Source: Primorskyibacter sedentarius (GTDB lineage Bacteria > Pseudomonadota > Alphaproteobacteria > Rhodobacterales > Rhodobacteraceae). From it: a stretch of DNA of 35,922 nt. The notes below the pieces were generated by a model that was given only the letters and a program-made list of their open reading frames with translations, searched no databases and was not told the DNA's origin. The DNA lies in the NCBI RefSeq assembly GCF_004342065.1, contig NZ_SLZU01000029.1:1-35922 (forward strand). Direction: 5' to 3'. Numbering within the stretch: position 1 is the first letter of the stretch; the number at the start of each line of letters is the position of its first letter. A program made the position numbers and the translations under genes. Shown here in pieces: positions 1 through 7,706 of this stretch.

Positions 1-112
1 TTTTCCCGTGCGGGTCGTCAGCCCTGGTGGCTACTATCTCGTGACGCCTTGGGACAAGATAGACTTGCCCCGGGTGCAGTTGTTTCGTGATTGGGTGATG
101 GGTCAGATCTGA
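1..112 (+). CDS. LysR-family regulator, C-terminal end (partial)
   Basis: Reading frame 2 is open from the window edge to a TGA at 110-112 and gives 36 residues. It ends with an aromatic, charged helix (LPRVQLFRDWVMGQI), as expected for the last helix of the effector domain in GcvA-like LysR regulators. The preceding GGYYLVTP resembles the last strand of that domain, where the protein reads a substrate-binding cleft. Everything upstream lies outside the window, so the DNA-binding half and the targets cannot be judged. It could be another LysR subgroup. It reads toward, and stops just before, the repeat that flanks the polyol operon, so it probably marks the edge of older neighbouring sequence. 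Confidence 0.55.
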   Translation, partial: FPVRVVSPGGYYLVTPWDKIDLPRVQLFRDWVMGQI

Positions 113-135
113 TCGGATGTGCAACATGAATCTGT

Positions 136-282
136 CACTTTTAGTGTCACTCCAGGTGCTCGTTTAGCCAAACTGTCGCGCGACTGACATCATGCAAAGC
201 GAGTGCATAGCCGCGATGTAGCTCCTGTGTGCCGAAATCGGCGACATGGCGGGCGAAGGCATTCGAGTGCCGGATCAACCCA
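136..282 (-). repeat. Flanking direct repeat, copy A (relic of an unidentified coding sequence)
   Basis: These 147 bases align without gaps to 14828-14974 with about 27 mismatches (about 82% identity by hand count), in the same orientation. Read on the minus strand, both copies keep one open frame ending in TGA (147-149 here). The shared C-terminal residues follow the patterns NAFA, GTQEL, LALHD and TVWL. Upstream in the same frame copy A has a TAG at 309-311, then another coding-like run up to about 356, so this copy is a decayed gene end. Just beyond the stop lies a small palindrome (CACTTTTAGTG, 136-146). I do not recognise the protein. Two diverged relics of one family bracketing an operon suggest a mobile-element origin, but that is inference. 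Confidence 0.6.
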
Positions 283-324
283 ATCACATGAGCCAGAACC
301 TTACATTGCTAACGCCGCTCTTTG

Positions 325-357
325 ACCCAAAACTCTGGCACCGGACGCCAGTTGGGT
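325..357 (-). terminator. Stem-loop downstream of the polyol operon
   Basis: The arms ACCCAA (325-330) and CTGGC (335-339) pair with GCCAG (347-351) and TTGGGT (352-357), around a 7-base loop and a 4-base bulge. It begins 13 bases past the stop of the last operon gene. No U-run follows on the minus strand, so it is an imperfect intrinsic terminator or an mRNA 3'-end stabiliser. It overlaps the decayed coding frame of repeat copy A, so the pairing could be incidental. Confidence 0.35.
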
Positions 358-370
358 TAAAATCGCACTT

Positions 371-1867
371 CTACTGACCTTCAAACCACCGCGCAAACTC
401 AGTTTGCTCTGCTCCCGTCATAGAGAGTTGGTGCTTTGTACGCCTCCATAACACATCCTGTGCCGTCTGTGCCCACTCGTGTCGGCGAAGGTAATTTGCT
501 TCGGCCTCATAAAGGGCGCCCCCGAAATGCCGACCCAGGTCATCTACCGATTTTGCCGCGCCGATCAGGCGCCGCATCCGGGTACCATAGAGCCGTGCAT
601 AGTGGAGCAGCAGCGGACGCGGAAGCCAAGGGAAGTCGCCCTTGACCTGATTGACGAACATCTCGAAATCTGCGGCCTCCATATCTCCGCCGGGTAAAGG
701 GGCGTTGGCCGTCCAACTGGCCTTAAAGTCTGGAAACGTTTTTTCCAGACGGTGAAGCGCCCTTGTCGCCAATTCGCGGAATGTCGTGATCTTGCCACCA
801 AAGATGTTGAGCAGCGGCACGCCTTCCGTCTCATCCAGATCAAGGACATAGTCCCGCGTCACCGCAGATGGATTGCCTTTCCCATCGTCAAAAAGCGCCC
901 GCACCCCGGAATAGGCCGCCAGGACGTCATTGCGCGAAAGCTGTTCCTTGAAATACCGGTTTACCGCGTCAATCAGATAGGTGATCTCGGTTTCGTCTGC
1001 TTGAACTTGATCGGCCGGACCTTCGTAGGCAATGTCCGTGGTGCCGATCAGGGCCTTGTCATCCTCATAGGGGTTGACGAAAATAACGCGCTTATCGTGG
1101 TTCTGTATCAGGTAGGCATGTTCCCCCAACCAGAACTTGGGCACGATGATATGGCTGCCCTTGACCAATCGGACGTTGCGCGGGCTATCTGAGTCGGCGA
1201 CATTTGATATTACGTCACTGACCCACGGCCCTGCCGCGTTGACAAGAACGCGAGCCTCGAATTCCCGAACCTCGCCGGTGACAGTGTTCCGGGTGATAAC
1301 GCACCATTTCCCGTTCTCGCGCCGCGCCTGGATACAGGGGGTCCGGGTCAGGATGGTCGCACCGCGCTCGGCGGCATCCAAAGCGTTCAGAACCACAAGC
1401 CGCGCATCATCAACCCAGCAGTCGGAATACTCGAAGCCCTTGCGATACTCTTGCCGGATCGCATGACCTTCGGGCGCCCTGCGCATGTCCAGCGTGCGGG
1501 TGCCGGGCAGCCGTTCTCGACCGCCCAGATGATCATAGAGAAACAGCCCCACCCGCACGAGCCATGCCGGACGATCCTGTTTAGAATGTGGCAGGACGAA
1601 GCGCATGGGCCAGATGATATGGGGCGCATTGCGCAATAGAACTTCGCGTTCAATCAAGGCCTTTCGGACCAACGAAAACTCGAAATACTCAAGATACCGC
1701 AGGCCCCCATGCACCAACTTGCCCGATCGCGAGGAAGTGCCTTCGGCCAGATCATCCTTTTCGCAAAGCGCGACGCTCAGTCCCCTCCCCGCCGCATCCC
1801 GGGCGATACCCACGCCATTGATACCGCCGCCGATCACGAATAGATCGACCTTTCGCGTTTCGGTCAT
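371..1867 (-). CDS. glpD: GlpD/EryB-like FAD-dependent polyol-phosphate dehydrogenase
   Basis: This is a 498-residue flavoprotein of the glycerol-3-phosphate dehydrogenase (GlpD) family, which oxidises the carbon next to the phosphomethyl group and passes electrons to quinone at the inner membrane. The N-terminus carries the FAD Rossmann motif VIGGGINGVG, then GTSSRSGKLVHGGLRYLE, typical of GlpD. A GVRALFDDG segment and NIFGGKITT mark the substrate and FAD-closing region, and a C-terminal helical domain follows. I start it at ATG 1865-1867, directly before the Rossmann strand; a GTG at 1927 would add 20 atypical residues. Brucella EryB, an erythritol-phosphate dehydrogenase, belongs to the same family. 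An EryA-like kinase in the same operon makes an erythritol-phosphate or similar substrate as likely as glycerol 3-phosphate. It is the last gene of the operon. Confidence 0.85.
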   Translation of the reverse strand: MTETRKVDLFVIGGGINGVGIARDAAGRGLSVALCEKDDLAEGTSSRSGKLVHGGLRYLEYFEFSLVRKALIEREVLLRNAPHIIWPMRFVLPHSKQDRPAWLVRVGLFLYDHLGGRERLPGTRTLDMRRAPEGHAIRQEYRKGFEYSDCWVDDARLVVLNALDAAERGATILTRTPCIQARRENGKWCVITRNTVTGEVREFEARVLVNAAGPWVSDVISNVADSDSPRNVRLVKGSHIIVPKFWLGEHAYLIQNHDKRVIFVNPYEDDKALIGTTDIAYEGPADQVQADETEITYLIDAVNRYFKEQLSRNDVLAAYSGVRALFDDGKGNPSAVTRDYVLDLDETEGVPLLNIFGGKITTFRELATRALHRLEKTFPDFKASWTANAPLPGGDMEAADFEMFVNQVKGDFPWLPRPLLLHYARLYGTRMRRLIGAAKSVDDLGRHFGGALYEAEANYLRRHEWAQTAQDVLWRRTKHQLSMTGAEQTEFARWFEGQ

Positions 1868-1951
1868 GTCAAGAAGTCCCGTCTCGAATGTTCTCGAAAA
1901 CCCTGACCGCAGACCTCGAAAATCCACCGCCGGGTAAGCTGCGAGCCAAAG

Positions 1952-2611
1952 TTACTCTTGTTCCTGTAGCCCATAGCCCCCAAAGGCGTCATGCGTTTCG
2001 GCGATGTCCTGTTCGCTCAGAAGAACCGGGCCGCCGATGGCCAGTGACAGGTAATATTGTTGGGCAATTGCCTCCAGTTCAACCGCGCGCCAAAGCGCCT
2101 TGCGCAAATTCTCCCCCAGCGCCAGCGCGCCGTGATTGGCCATCAAGCAGGCCGTCCGATCCGTCATCGCTTCCTTGACCAGCGTGGAGAGTTCTTCGGA
2201 CCCGAAACGTGCGTAGCCAGCGCAGCGCACATCATCCCCCCCGAAGGCGGCGATCATGTAATGGCAGCGTGGAATTGTTTTGCGGGCAATGGCCAACGCG
2301 GTGCAATAGGTCGGGTGACCGTGGACGACCGCATTAATATCAGGACGCGACTGCAACATATCGAGATGAAAACGCCATTCCGTCGACGGCTTCAGCGGGC
2401 CGGCCCATGTGCCATCATTGCGGTCCAGCGGCATCTCAACAATCATCTCCGGCGTCAGGTCTTCGTAGGGCGTAGCCGAAGGCGATATCAGCATATTCTC
2501 GCCGCAGCGGACGGACACGTTGCCCGATGTCCCCTGTGTCAGCCCCAATTTCGCAAGGCTTTGGCAGGCATCGATCAGTGATTGGCGGAGGGTGGTTTCA
2601 ATATCTTTCAT
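1952..2611 (-). CDS. Class II aldolase (FucA/AraD family)
   Basis: This is a 219-residue zinc aldolase/epimerase-fold protein. It has a GTSGNVSVR phosphate-binding segment (27-35), the expected catalytic Glu in STEWRFH (E78), and zinc ligands in VVHGHPTYC (H97, H99) and MANHGA (H160). FucA-type enzymes split a ketose 1-phosphate into DHAP and an aldehyde; relatives act as 4-epimerases or decarboxylases. Here likely substrates are a tetrulose or pentulose 1-phosphate made by the operon's kinases and dehydrogenases, giving DHAP plus formaldehyde or glycolaldehyde. It starts 9 bases after the hydroxyacid dehydrogenase stop and is followed by the GlpD-like gene. The family is certain from the motifs; the substrate is not. 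Confidence 0.85.
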   Translation of the reverse strand: MKDIETTLRQSLIDACQSLAKLGLTQGTSGNVSVRCGENMLISPSATPYEDLTPEMIVEMPLDRNDGTWAGPLKPSTEWRFHLDMLQSRPDINAVVHGHPTYCTALAIARKTIPRCHYMIAAFGGDDVRCAGYARFGSEELSTLVKEAMTDRTACLMANHGALALGENLRKALWRAVELEAIAQQYYLSLAIGGPVLLSEQDIAETHDAFGGYGLQEQE

Positions 2612-2620
2612 GGGTCTTTC

Positions 2621-3661
2621 TCAGCAGGGGTTCAGGGGAGGTTCGCCGTCAAGCCAGCGGCGCACTTCATCAGCCGCCTTGCTTGCAGCGACCCGCACAG
2701 TACGGAGTGAAGCCCCCGCGATGTGGGGAGTCAGGGTGACGTTTGGCAGGGTCAAGAGCGGTGAATCTTCGGGGACGGGTTCAATTGGAAAAGTCTCGAG
2801 CATCGCTCCGCGAAGGTGCCCGCTTTGTAACGCCGCAATCAGCGCGTCGTAATCTACCAACGGGCCGCGCGCAGTGTTGATCAGTGTGCTGCCCGGTTTC
2901 ATCGCCGCAAAGGCGTCGGCGTTCATCATGCCCTTTGTTTCCTCGGTCACACGAGGATGCAGCGACACGATGTCGGCCTCGCTCAGAAGCCTCTCGAATG
3001 ACACCATCTCGACACCGGCATGCAGATCTTCGGCAGTCAATTGCACGTAGGGGTCCGACACCTTGATCCGGCATCCGAAGGCGCGCAGTAAAGACACCAC
3101 GCGTTTGCCGATCTGGCCATACCCGATAACCCCCACTGTCATATCGCACAGCTCATCCCCCGTGACGTCCGCGCGGTAGAGATCGGTTCGATACTCGCCA
3201 GCACGCAGAGCCTCGTGGCCACGAGCAAGATTCCGCAACTCGGCAATGATGCCGCCAATGGTAAACTCCGCCACTGCGCTGGCATTTCGGCCGGGCGTGT
3301 TTACCACAGTGATGCCCCTCGCCCGCGCGGCATTCATGTCAATGTTGATTGGCCCTCCACGACTGACAGCCACCAGCTTCAGATCGGGCAGTACCTCCAT
3401 CATTTTCGCGGATAGCGGCGCGTGATGCAGTACCGCAATTTTTGCAGCACCGATGTGGGCAACAACCTCTTCGGGATCTCCTTGGAATTCCTGAATGCCT
3501 TCGATGCGCGAGCCACCATATCCTTGTTCAAGGGGCGCATCGGGCCATTCATAGTCCATCCGGCGTACAGAAACCTTGTCGCCGCACACAGCGAGGATGT
3601 GCTCCTCGAAGGTCTTCGACAACATGAACCTGTCACCGATGATCGCAATTTCCGTCGTCAT
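2621..3661 (-). CDS. D-isomer-specific 2-hydroxyacid dehydrogenase
   Basis: This is a 346-residue NAD-dependent dehydrogenase of the phosphoglycerate/glyoxylate reductase superfamily. It has a Rossmann GxGxxG as GYGQIG (180-185), a substrate-binding SRGGPINID segment (100-108), and the catalytic triad R265 (NTARGPLVD), E294 (FPIEP) and H313 (TPHIAGAS). It starts at ATG 3659-3661, which overlaps the stop of the upstream kinase by 4 bases. A possible 12-residue extension would lie deep inside the kinase gene and is rejected. Near the active site it has LETFPIEP where most members have LDVFxxEP. Its likely role is to interconvert a 2-oxo and a 2-hydroxy acid made downstream of the sugar alcohol, for example from glycolaldehyde or tetrose oxidation. 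The substrate is unknown. Confidence 0.85.
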   Translation of the reverse strand: MTTEIAIIGDRFMLSKTFEEHILAVCGDKVSVRRMDYEWPDAPLEQGYGGSRIEGIQEFQGDPEEVVAHIGAAKIAVLHHAPLSAKMMEVLPDLKLVAVSRGGPINIDMNAARARGITVVNTPGRNASAVAEFTIGGIIAELRNLARGHEALRAGEYRTDLYRADVTGDELCDMTVGVIGYGQIGKRVVSLLRAFGCRIKVSDPYVQLTAEDLHAGVEMVSFERLLSEADIVSLHPRVTEETKGMMNADAFAAMKPGSTLINTARGPLVDYDALIAALQSGHLRGAMLETFPIEPVPEDSPLLTLPNVTLTPHIAGASLRTVRVAASKAADEVRRWLDGEPPLNPC

Positions 3662-5217
3662 GAGAGTTCTTCCTTTGACTTCGCCTGACAATGCCAAATT
3701 GGTTGCAAGGCCTTTCGTCCAACCTGAAAGGCCGGAAACATTCTGTCGTAGAGTTCGGTCAGATCTTCATCGGGCGGGATGGCATCGCACAGATGTGGCG
3801 TGACCCAAGTGTCGTTCGCTTCGTCCAGCGAAAGAAAGACCCCCGATTGCACTGCGGCAATCATGGCCGCACCCGCCGCGCCGGTTTCCTCTTGCGCAAC
3901 TGCTCGGACCGGCCTGTTCAGGGCCGAGGCCAGAATTTGTACCAGTTGGGGTGACCGAGCCGCCCCGCCCGCAACCCGGATTTCAGCTGGAATCTCACCC
4001 ATGGCCGCGTAACAATCGCGCGCAGCCATGGCCAAGCCTTCGTAAACGCCGCGCACCAACTCTGCCCAGCCAATATTGCGGTCCAACCCAGTAAGACTTG
4101 CGCGGGCCAAGGGCTCGGAAAACGGTCCGCGCTCGCCGGTCGTCGCGATATAAGGGTGATAGGTTGCAGCCCCCGGACGCGCATTGGCCACTAATTCGTC
4201 AAAGCCGGCAAGAATATCGGATTGGGCCCGCGCCTGTCCTGCCGTTGACAGAACGTCACGGGCAATCCCTGCGATCCAGTCTATGTTGATCGCTGCCGCC
4301 ATATTTGTCTGAACTTGCGCAAAGGCGCCTTGGGCCAGCGCCACGGTGTATCCGGTCTTGTCCGGGTTCAACACGATCTCGTCGAGATCGGCAGCAAAGC
4401 GTGTATGCACACCGGTCGATCCAAGGATCGACAGCCCCGGCCGTTTTTTCGGGTCGCAGAGACCCGAGGCAATCCCCGAGGTCGCGATATCCATGTATCC
4501 AAGGCAAATCGGCAAACCCTCGGGCAAGCCAGTCTCTGAAGCCGCGCAATTGCTGAGCTTATGTGCGGCCCTGCTACCATCGACGATTGGTGGCAGCATG
4601 CTCCGCAACCCATCAAGATCGAGCGCAGCGATCACATCGTCGCTGTAGGTACGCGTTTGTATGTCACCGAAGTTCAAAACCGCTTCGCTCACATCGGCAA
4701 CGGCTTCGCCGGTCAGACAGTAGTACAACCATTCCTTGCAATGCAAAGCATGCGCCGCGGCACCAATCTTTTCAGGAGCGGACTTCCTCAGCCAAGGCAA
4801 TTGTGCCCGCATCTGACAAAGGTTCACGCCTGTTGCGGTTGCGCGATAGATGGTGTCATGCCTGTCGGATCGGGTGATGTCGTTTGCTTCATGGACAGCG
4901 CGCGAATCCAGCCACAGCATGGCATCACCCACCGGTTTGCCATCGGCATCGATCAACCAGGTTCCGTCCCCCTGGCCCGTGACGCCCATAGCGAGCGCCC
5001 GGCTGGCCAGATCCGGGATCGTTTCGGACAACTGGTACAGCATCTGGGCAGCAAGCTGCCAAGTTTGCGCCATGTCCTGGACAGCAGCCCCCTCCGGCGT
5101 GCTTCGGTACCGATTGCGGACACCCGCCACACCCAGTTGTCGACCGTTCAAATCAAAAGCCACGGCCTTGATCACTGAGGTACCCGCATCCAGACCAATC
5201 AGAATATCCTTGCTCAT
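3658..5217 (-). CDS. eryA: FGGY kinase, erythritol kinase (EryA) type
   Basis: This is a 519-residue carbohydrate kinase of the FGGY family. The N-terminal phosphate loop is GLDAGTSVIKAVAF. VTGQGDGTWLID, HCKEWLYYCLTG, LGSTGVHTRF, AQVQTNMAAAINIDWI and GERGPF follow, and the adenosine loop is VAGGAARSPQL. I recall these same stretches, in this order, from Brucella EryA, which phosphorylates erythritol in the cytoplasm. The GDGTWL segment and the QTNM..INIDWI segment are not typical of glycerol or xylulose kinases. It overlaps the upstream kinase and the downstream dehydrogenase by 4 bases each, so translation is probably coupled. Rhizobial erythritol/adonitol loci also combine ery and rbt genes, which supports the call. 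It could have shifted to another C4 or C5 polyol or ketose. Confidence 0.72.
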   Translation of the reverse strand: MSKDILIGLDAGTSVIKAVAFDLNGRQLGVAGVRNRYRSTPEGAAVQDMAQTWQLAAQMLYQLSETIPDLASRALAMGVTGQGDGTWLIDADGKPVGDAMLWLDSRAVHEANDITRSDRHDTIYRATATGVNLCQMRAQLPWLRKSAPEKIGAAAHALHCKEWLYYCLTGEAVADVSEAVLNFGDIQTRTYSDDVIAALDLDGLRSMLPPIVDGSRAAHKLSNCAASETGLPEGLPICLGYMDIATSGIASGLCDPKKRPGLSILGSTGVHTRFAADLDEIVLNPDKTGYTVALAQGAFAQVQTNMAAAINIDWIAGIARDVLSTAGQARAQSDILAGFDELVANARPGAATYHPYIATTGERGPFSEPLARASLTGLDRNIGWAELVRGVYEGLAMAARDCYAAMGEIPAEIRVAGGAARSPQLVQILASALNRPVRAVAQEETGAAGAAMIAAVQSGVFLSLDEANDTWVTPHLCDAIPPDEDLTELYDRMFPAFQVGRKALQPIWHCQAKSKEELS

Positions 5218-6863
5218 GAGGTACCGCCTTGCTGTTCTCGTCCGGCTTCCTGCAACGCGGCGAAACGGCGGTAGCGACGCTCGTGCAACGCGCGGATATC
5301 ACCGCACGCTGGGACGAACACCTTTTCCAGACTGGACATTTCAGCCATTGCCGTCGCGAGCGTGTCGAAATACCCGGACGCAACCGCGCCGAGCATCGCG
5401 CTGCCCAAAAGCACCGGCTCTGCCGACCTCGGTTTAGCCATCGGAATACCTGCCGCGTCGGCCAGCACCTGCTTCACGAGGTCACTTGCCCCCGCGCCAC
5501 CGCTAACGACGACCGTTTCCGGCACCACGCCGCAGGCGGCTTGCGCCTCGAGGATTTGGCGAACCCCATATCCGATGCCGGTCAGCCCGGCGATGTAGAG
5601 CGAGATATGCGATGCCAGGTCACAGCTAAGATCAAGCCCTGCAATGATGGCGCGTGCAGACGGGTCCGACAATGGCGCACGATTGCCGAGGAAGTCGGGA
5701 ACAACCATCACCTGCCCTGCGAGGCGCCCTGCATCTTCGGGGCGGTCAATCAGGCTTTCTGCTTCAGCAAGCAAGTAGTCAGTAACCGAAAGCCCCTTCT
5801 CCTGCGCGGTAGCTTTGGCGACGGGGTAATGGGGGTGCATCCGAACCAGATGCGCGATTGCTTCGCCTGCTGCGGATTGACCTCCCTCGATCAGCCAAAG
5901 ATCGGGCAGCATTGCCCCGTAATACGGCCCCCAGACACCGGGAACGGTTGATTTGTGGGACGACGATGTCATCGTGCAGGCCGATGTGCCGAAGACATAA
6001 GCCATGCGTGCCTCAGCCGCCGCACCTTTTGCCCCGACCGTCCCAACTCCACCTGCGTGGGCATCGATCAAACCGGCGGCCACAGGAATTCCGGGCACCA
6101 GCCCCAGGGCCATGGCCGCGTCCTCTGTCAGACCGCTTCCGACTGCGCTCCCCGGAGGGACCACCCTGTCCCCGATCCGGGCGAAATCATCGGCGCAAAG
6201 ATCACCGAGCCCAATCTCCTCGAAATAACTGGCATCGAAGGTGCGCTCATGCGCGAGATAAGTCCATTTGCAGGTCAGCGTGCAACTTGATCGGGTCAGA
6301 TCGCCGGTGGCCCGCCATGTCAGGTAATCGGCGAGGTCCATGAATTGACCAGTCACGGCATAGTTTGCGGGCAGGTTTTCTTTCAGCCAGAGCAATTTCG
6401 GTGTTTGCATCTCAGGCGAAATGCGACCCCCGACATAGTCAAGCACCCGATGCCCTATCGCATTGATACGCGCAGCCTCCGACACGGCACGCTGATCCAT
6501 CCAGACGATTATGTTGCGAGCGGGACCGCCCGTTGGGCTAACACTGACCGGATCACCCTCGCCGGACAAAGCAACCAAAGAGCACGTCGCGTCAAAGCCG
6601 ATACCAACTACATTCCTGGTGGGCACATCGGCCTCTGCCAAGGCCGCCCGAACGGCCTCGCAGACCGCGTCCCAAATATCGTCCGAGGATTGCTCGGCCA
6701 TAGCGCCTTCACGCCAGATCCGGATTTGGTGTTTGCCGGCGCCCAGAATCCGGCCATCGGGCCCGAACAGCCCCGCCCGCGCGCTCCCAGTGCCGACATC
6801 GACACCGAGAAAGACAGCTTGCTTATGGAGAGCCTTTGCCACTACCGACTCACAATTCGACAC
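5214..6863 (-). CDS. FGGY pentulose kinase, D-ribulokinase-like
   Basis: This 549-residue cytoplasmic kinase has two actin-like ATPase domains. Visible motifs are [16 protein letters not shown] at the N-terminus, IVWMDQRAV (catalytic-loop region), [28 protein letters not shown] and the C-terminal [18 protein letters not shown]. This pattern fits the long FGGY subgroup that phosphorylates D-ribulose and related pentuloses. The start ATG lies 14 bases inside the end of the ribitol dehydrogenase gene, so the two are translationally coupled. Ribitol to D-ribulose, then D-ribulose 5-phosphate, is the natural two-step reading. Phosphorylation at C1 instead would feed the aldolase. The match to the D-ribulokinase group is by motif, and the exact ketose is inferred from the neighbour. 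Confidence 0.75.
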   Translation of the reverse strand: MSNCESVVAKALHKQAVFLGVDVGTGSARAGLFGPDGRILGAGKHQIRIWREGAMAEQSSDDIWDAVCEAVRAALAEADVPTRNVVGIGFDATCSLVALSGEGDPVSVSPTGGPARNIIVWMDQRAVSEAARINAIGHRVLDYVGGRISPEMQTPKLLWLKENLPANYAVTGQFMDLADYLTWRATGDLTRSSCTLTCKWTYLAHERTFDASYFEEIGLGDLCADDFARIGDRVVPPGSAVGSGLTEDAAMALGLVPGIPVAAGLIDAHAGGVGTVGAKGAAAEARMAYVFGTSACTMTSSSHKSTVPGVWGPYYGAMLPDLWLIEGGQSAAGEAIAHLVRMHPHYPVAKATAQEKGLSVTDYLLAEAESLIDRPEDAGRLAGQVMVVPDFLGNRAPLSDPSARAIIAGLDLSCDLASHISLYIAGLTGIGYGVRQILEAQAACGVVPETVVVSGGAGASDLVKQVLADAAGIPMAKPRSAEPVLLGSAMLGAVASGYFDTLATAMAEMSSLEKVFVPACGDIRALHERRYRRFAALQEAGREQQGGTS

Positions 6864-7578
6864 TGTTGGGCAGGATCACGAGATCGCGGATCGTGACATT
6901 TCGCGGTCGCGTCAGCATGAAATGCACGCAATCGGCCACTTCTTTCGGCTGCATCAGGCTGCCATTCGCCAAGGCCTCGTCCATCTTGGCCTTGGGCCAA
7001 TCGTCCAGAAGCGCCGTCACCACCGGGCCGGGCAAAACCGCACCAACACGGATTCCGTGCGGGGCCATCTGGCGCCGGACCGTGTGGGTAAAGGCCTGCA
7101 CCGCGTGTTTTGATGCGGTGTAGATCGGCTCCCACATTACCGGAACCACACCGGCAATAGAGCTGGTCATGATTATGTCGCCGGTCTGACGCTCTTTCAT
7201 ATGCGGCAGGACGGCCCGGACGGTGCGAAAGGCCGCGTTGATGTTGAGGTTCAGAACCCGGTCCCATTCATTCGGATTGCCCTCTGAAACGTCACCGCCG
7301 ACATAGCCCCCGGCATTCGCGTGAAAGACGTCCAGGTAACCCAGTCGGTTGAGGATCTGCGGCATCATCTGATCGACGCTCGCGGGATCCAGCAGGTCGG
7401 TGACGATTGGCACGGCGTCATCGCCCAGTTCTGAACACAGCGAGGTCAGCCGGTCCAATGCCCGGTCTACAAGCGCCACGCGCGCCCCGGATTCCAGGCA
7501 GGCCCGCGCGCATTCCAGTCCGATGCCGGAGGCTGCGCCCGTAATGGCGATGGTTTTGCCGTTTAGTTTATGTGCCAT
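6850..7578 (-). CDS. rbtD: Ribitol 2-dehydrogenase (SDR family)
   Basis: This 242-residue short-chain dehydrogenase oxidises ribitol to D-ribulose with NAD. The cofactor loop TGAASGIG is at 13-20. D38 in ALVDRA favours NAD over NADP. NAG is at 88-90, Ser is near 140, and the catalytic pair is Y153 and K157 (YTASK). From memory, the sequence matches Klebsiella ribitol dehydrogenase almost segment by segment: [69 protein letters not shown] and VILPNSVEL. That makes it the firmest substrate assignment in the operon. It follows a 128-base gap containing two hairpins after the sulfatase gene and overlaps the downstream ribulokinase. Confidence 0.9.
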   Translation of the reverse strand: MAHKLNGKTIAITGAASGIGLECARACLESGARVALVDRALDRLTSLCSELGDDAVPIVTDLLDPASVDQMMPQILNRLGYLDVFHANAGGYVGGDVSEGNPNEWDRVLNLNINAAFRTVRAVLPHMKERQTGDIIMTSSIAGVVPVMWEPIYTASKHAVQAFTHTVRRQMAPHGIRVGAVLPGPVVTALLDDWPKAKMDEALANGSLMQPKEVADCVHFMLTRPRNVTIRDLVILPNSVEL

Positions 7579-7637
7579 TGGTGCCTCATGTCAGAAACGT
7601 CAGTGGTCAAGCATCGAAGGCGCACGAAAGTGGCCTG

Positions 7638-7692
7638 ACCGGCAGCTGCCGGTGCGGTGGCAACCCCTCTGCCGCGCGAGAACCGCGCGGCA
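7638..7692 (-). promoter_or_regulatory. Two strong hairpins between the sulfatase and ribitol dehydrogenase genes
   Basis: The 128-base gap holds a perfect 16-base palindrome ACCGGCAGCTGCCGGT (7638-7653). It also holds a 9-base-pair stem TGCCGCGCG (7670-7678) with CGCGCGGCA (7684-7692) around a 5-base loop. Neither is followed by a U-run on the transcribed strand. They more likely protect or process the transporter-sulfatase half of the mRNA than end it, though partial attenuation is possible. This is the largest gap in an otherwise tightly packed operon. Confidence 0.5.
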
Positions 7693-7706
7693 CGGGTCTG
7701 TAGAAA

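Noticed and set aside
752-1192. Long plus-strand frame opposite the GlpD-like gene, and similar long antisense frames throughout
   Set aside because: GC-rich coding sequence gives long shadow frames; none has family motifs or a ribosome site.
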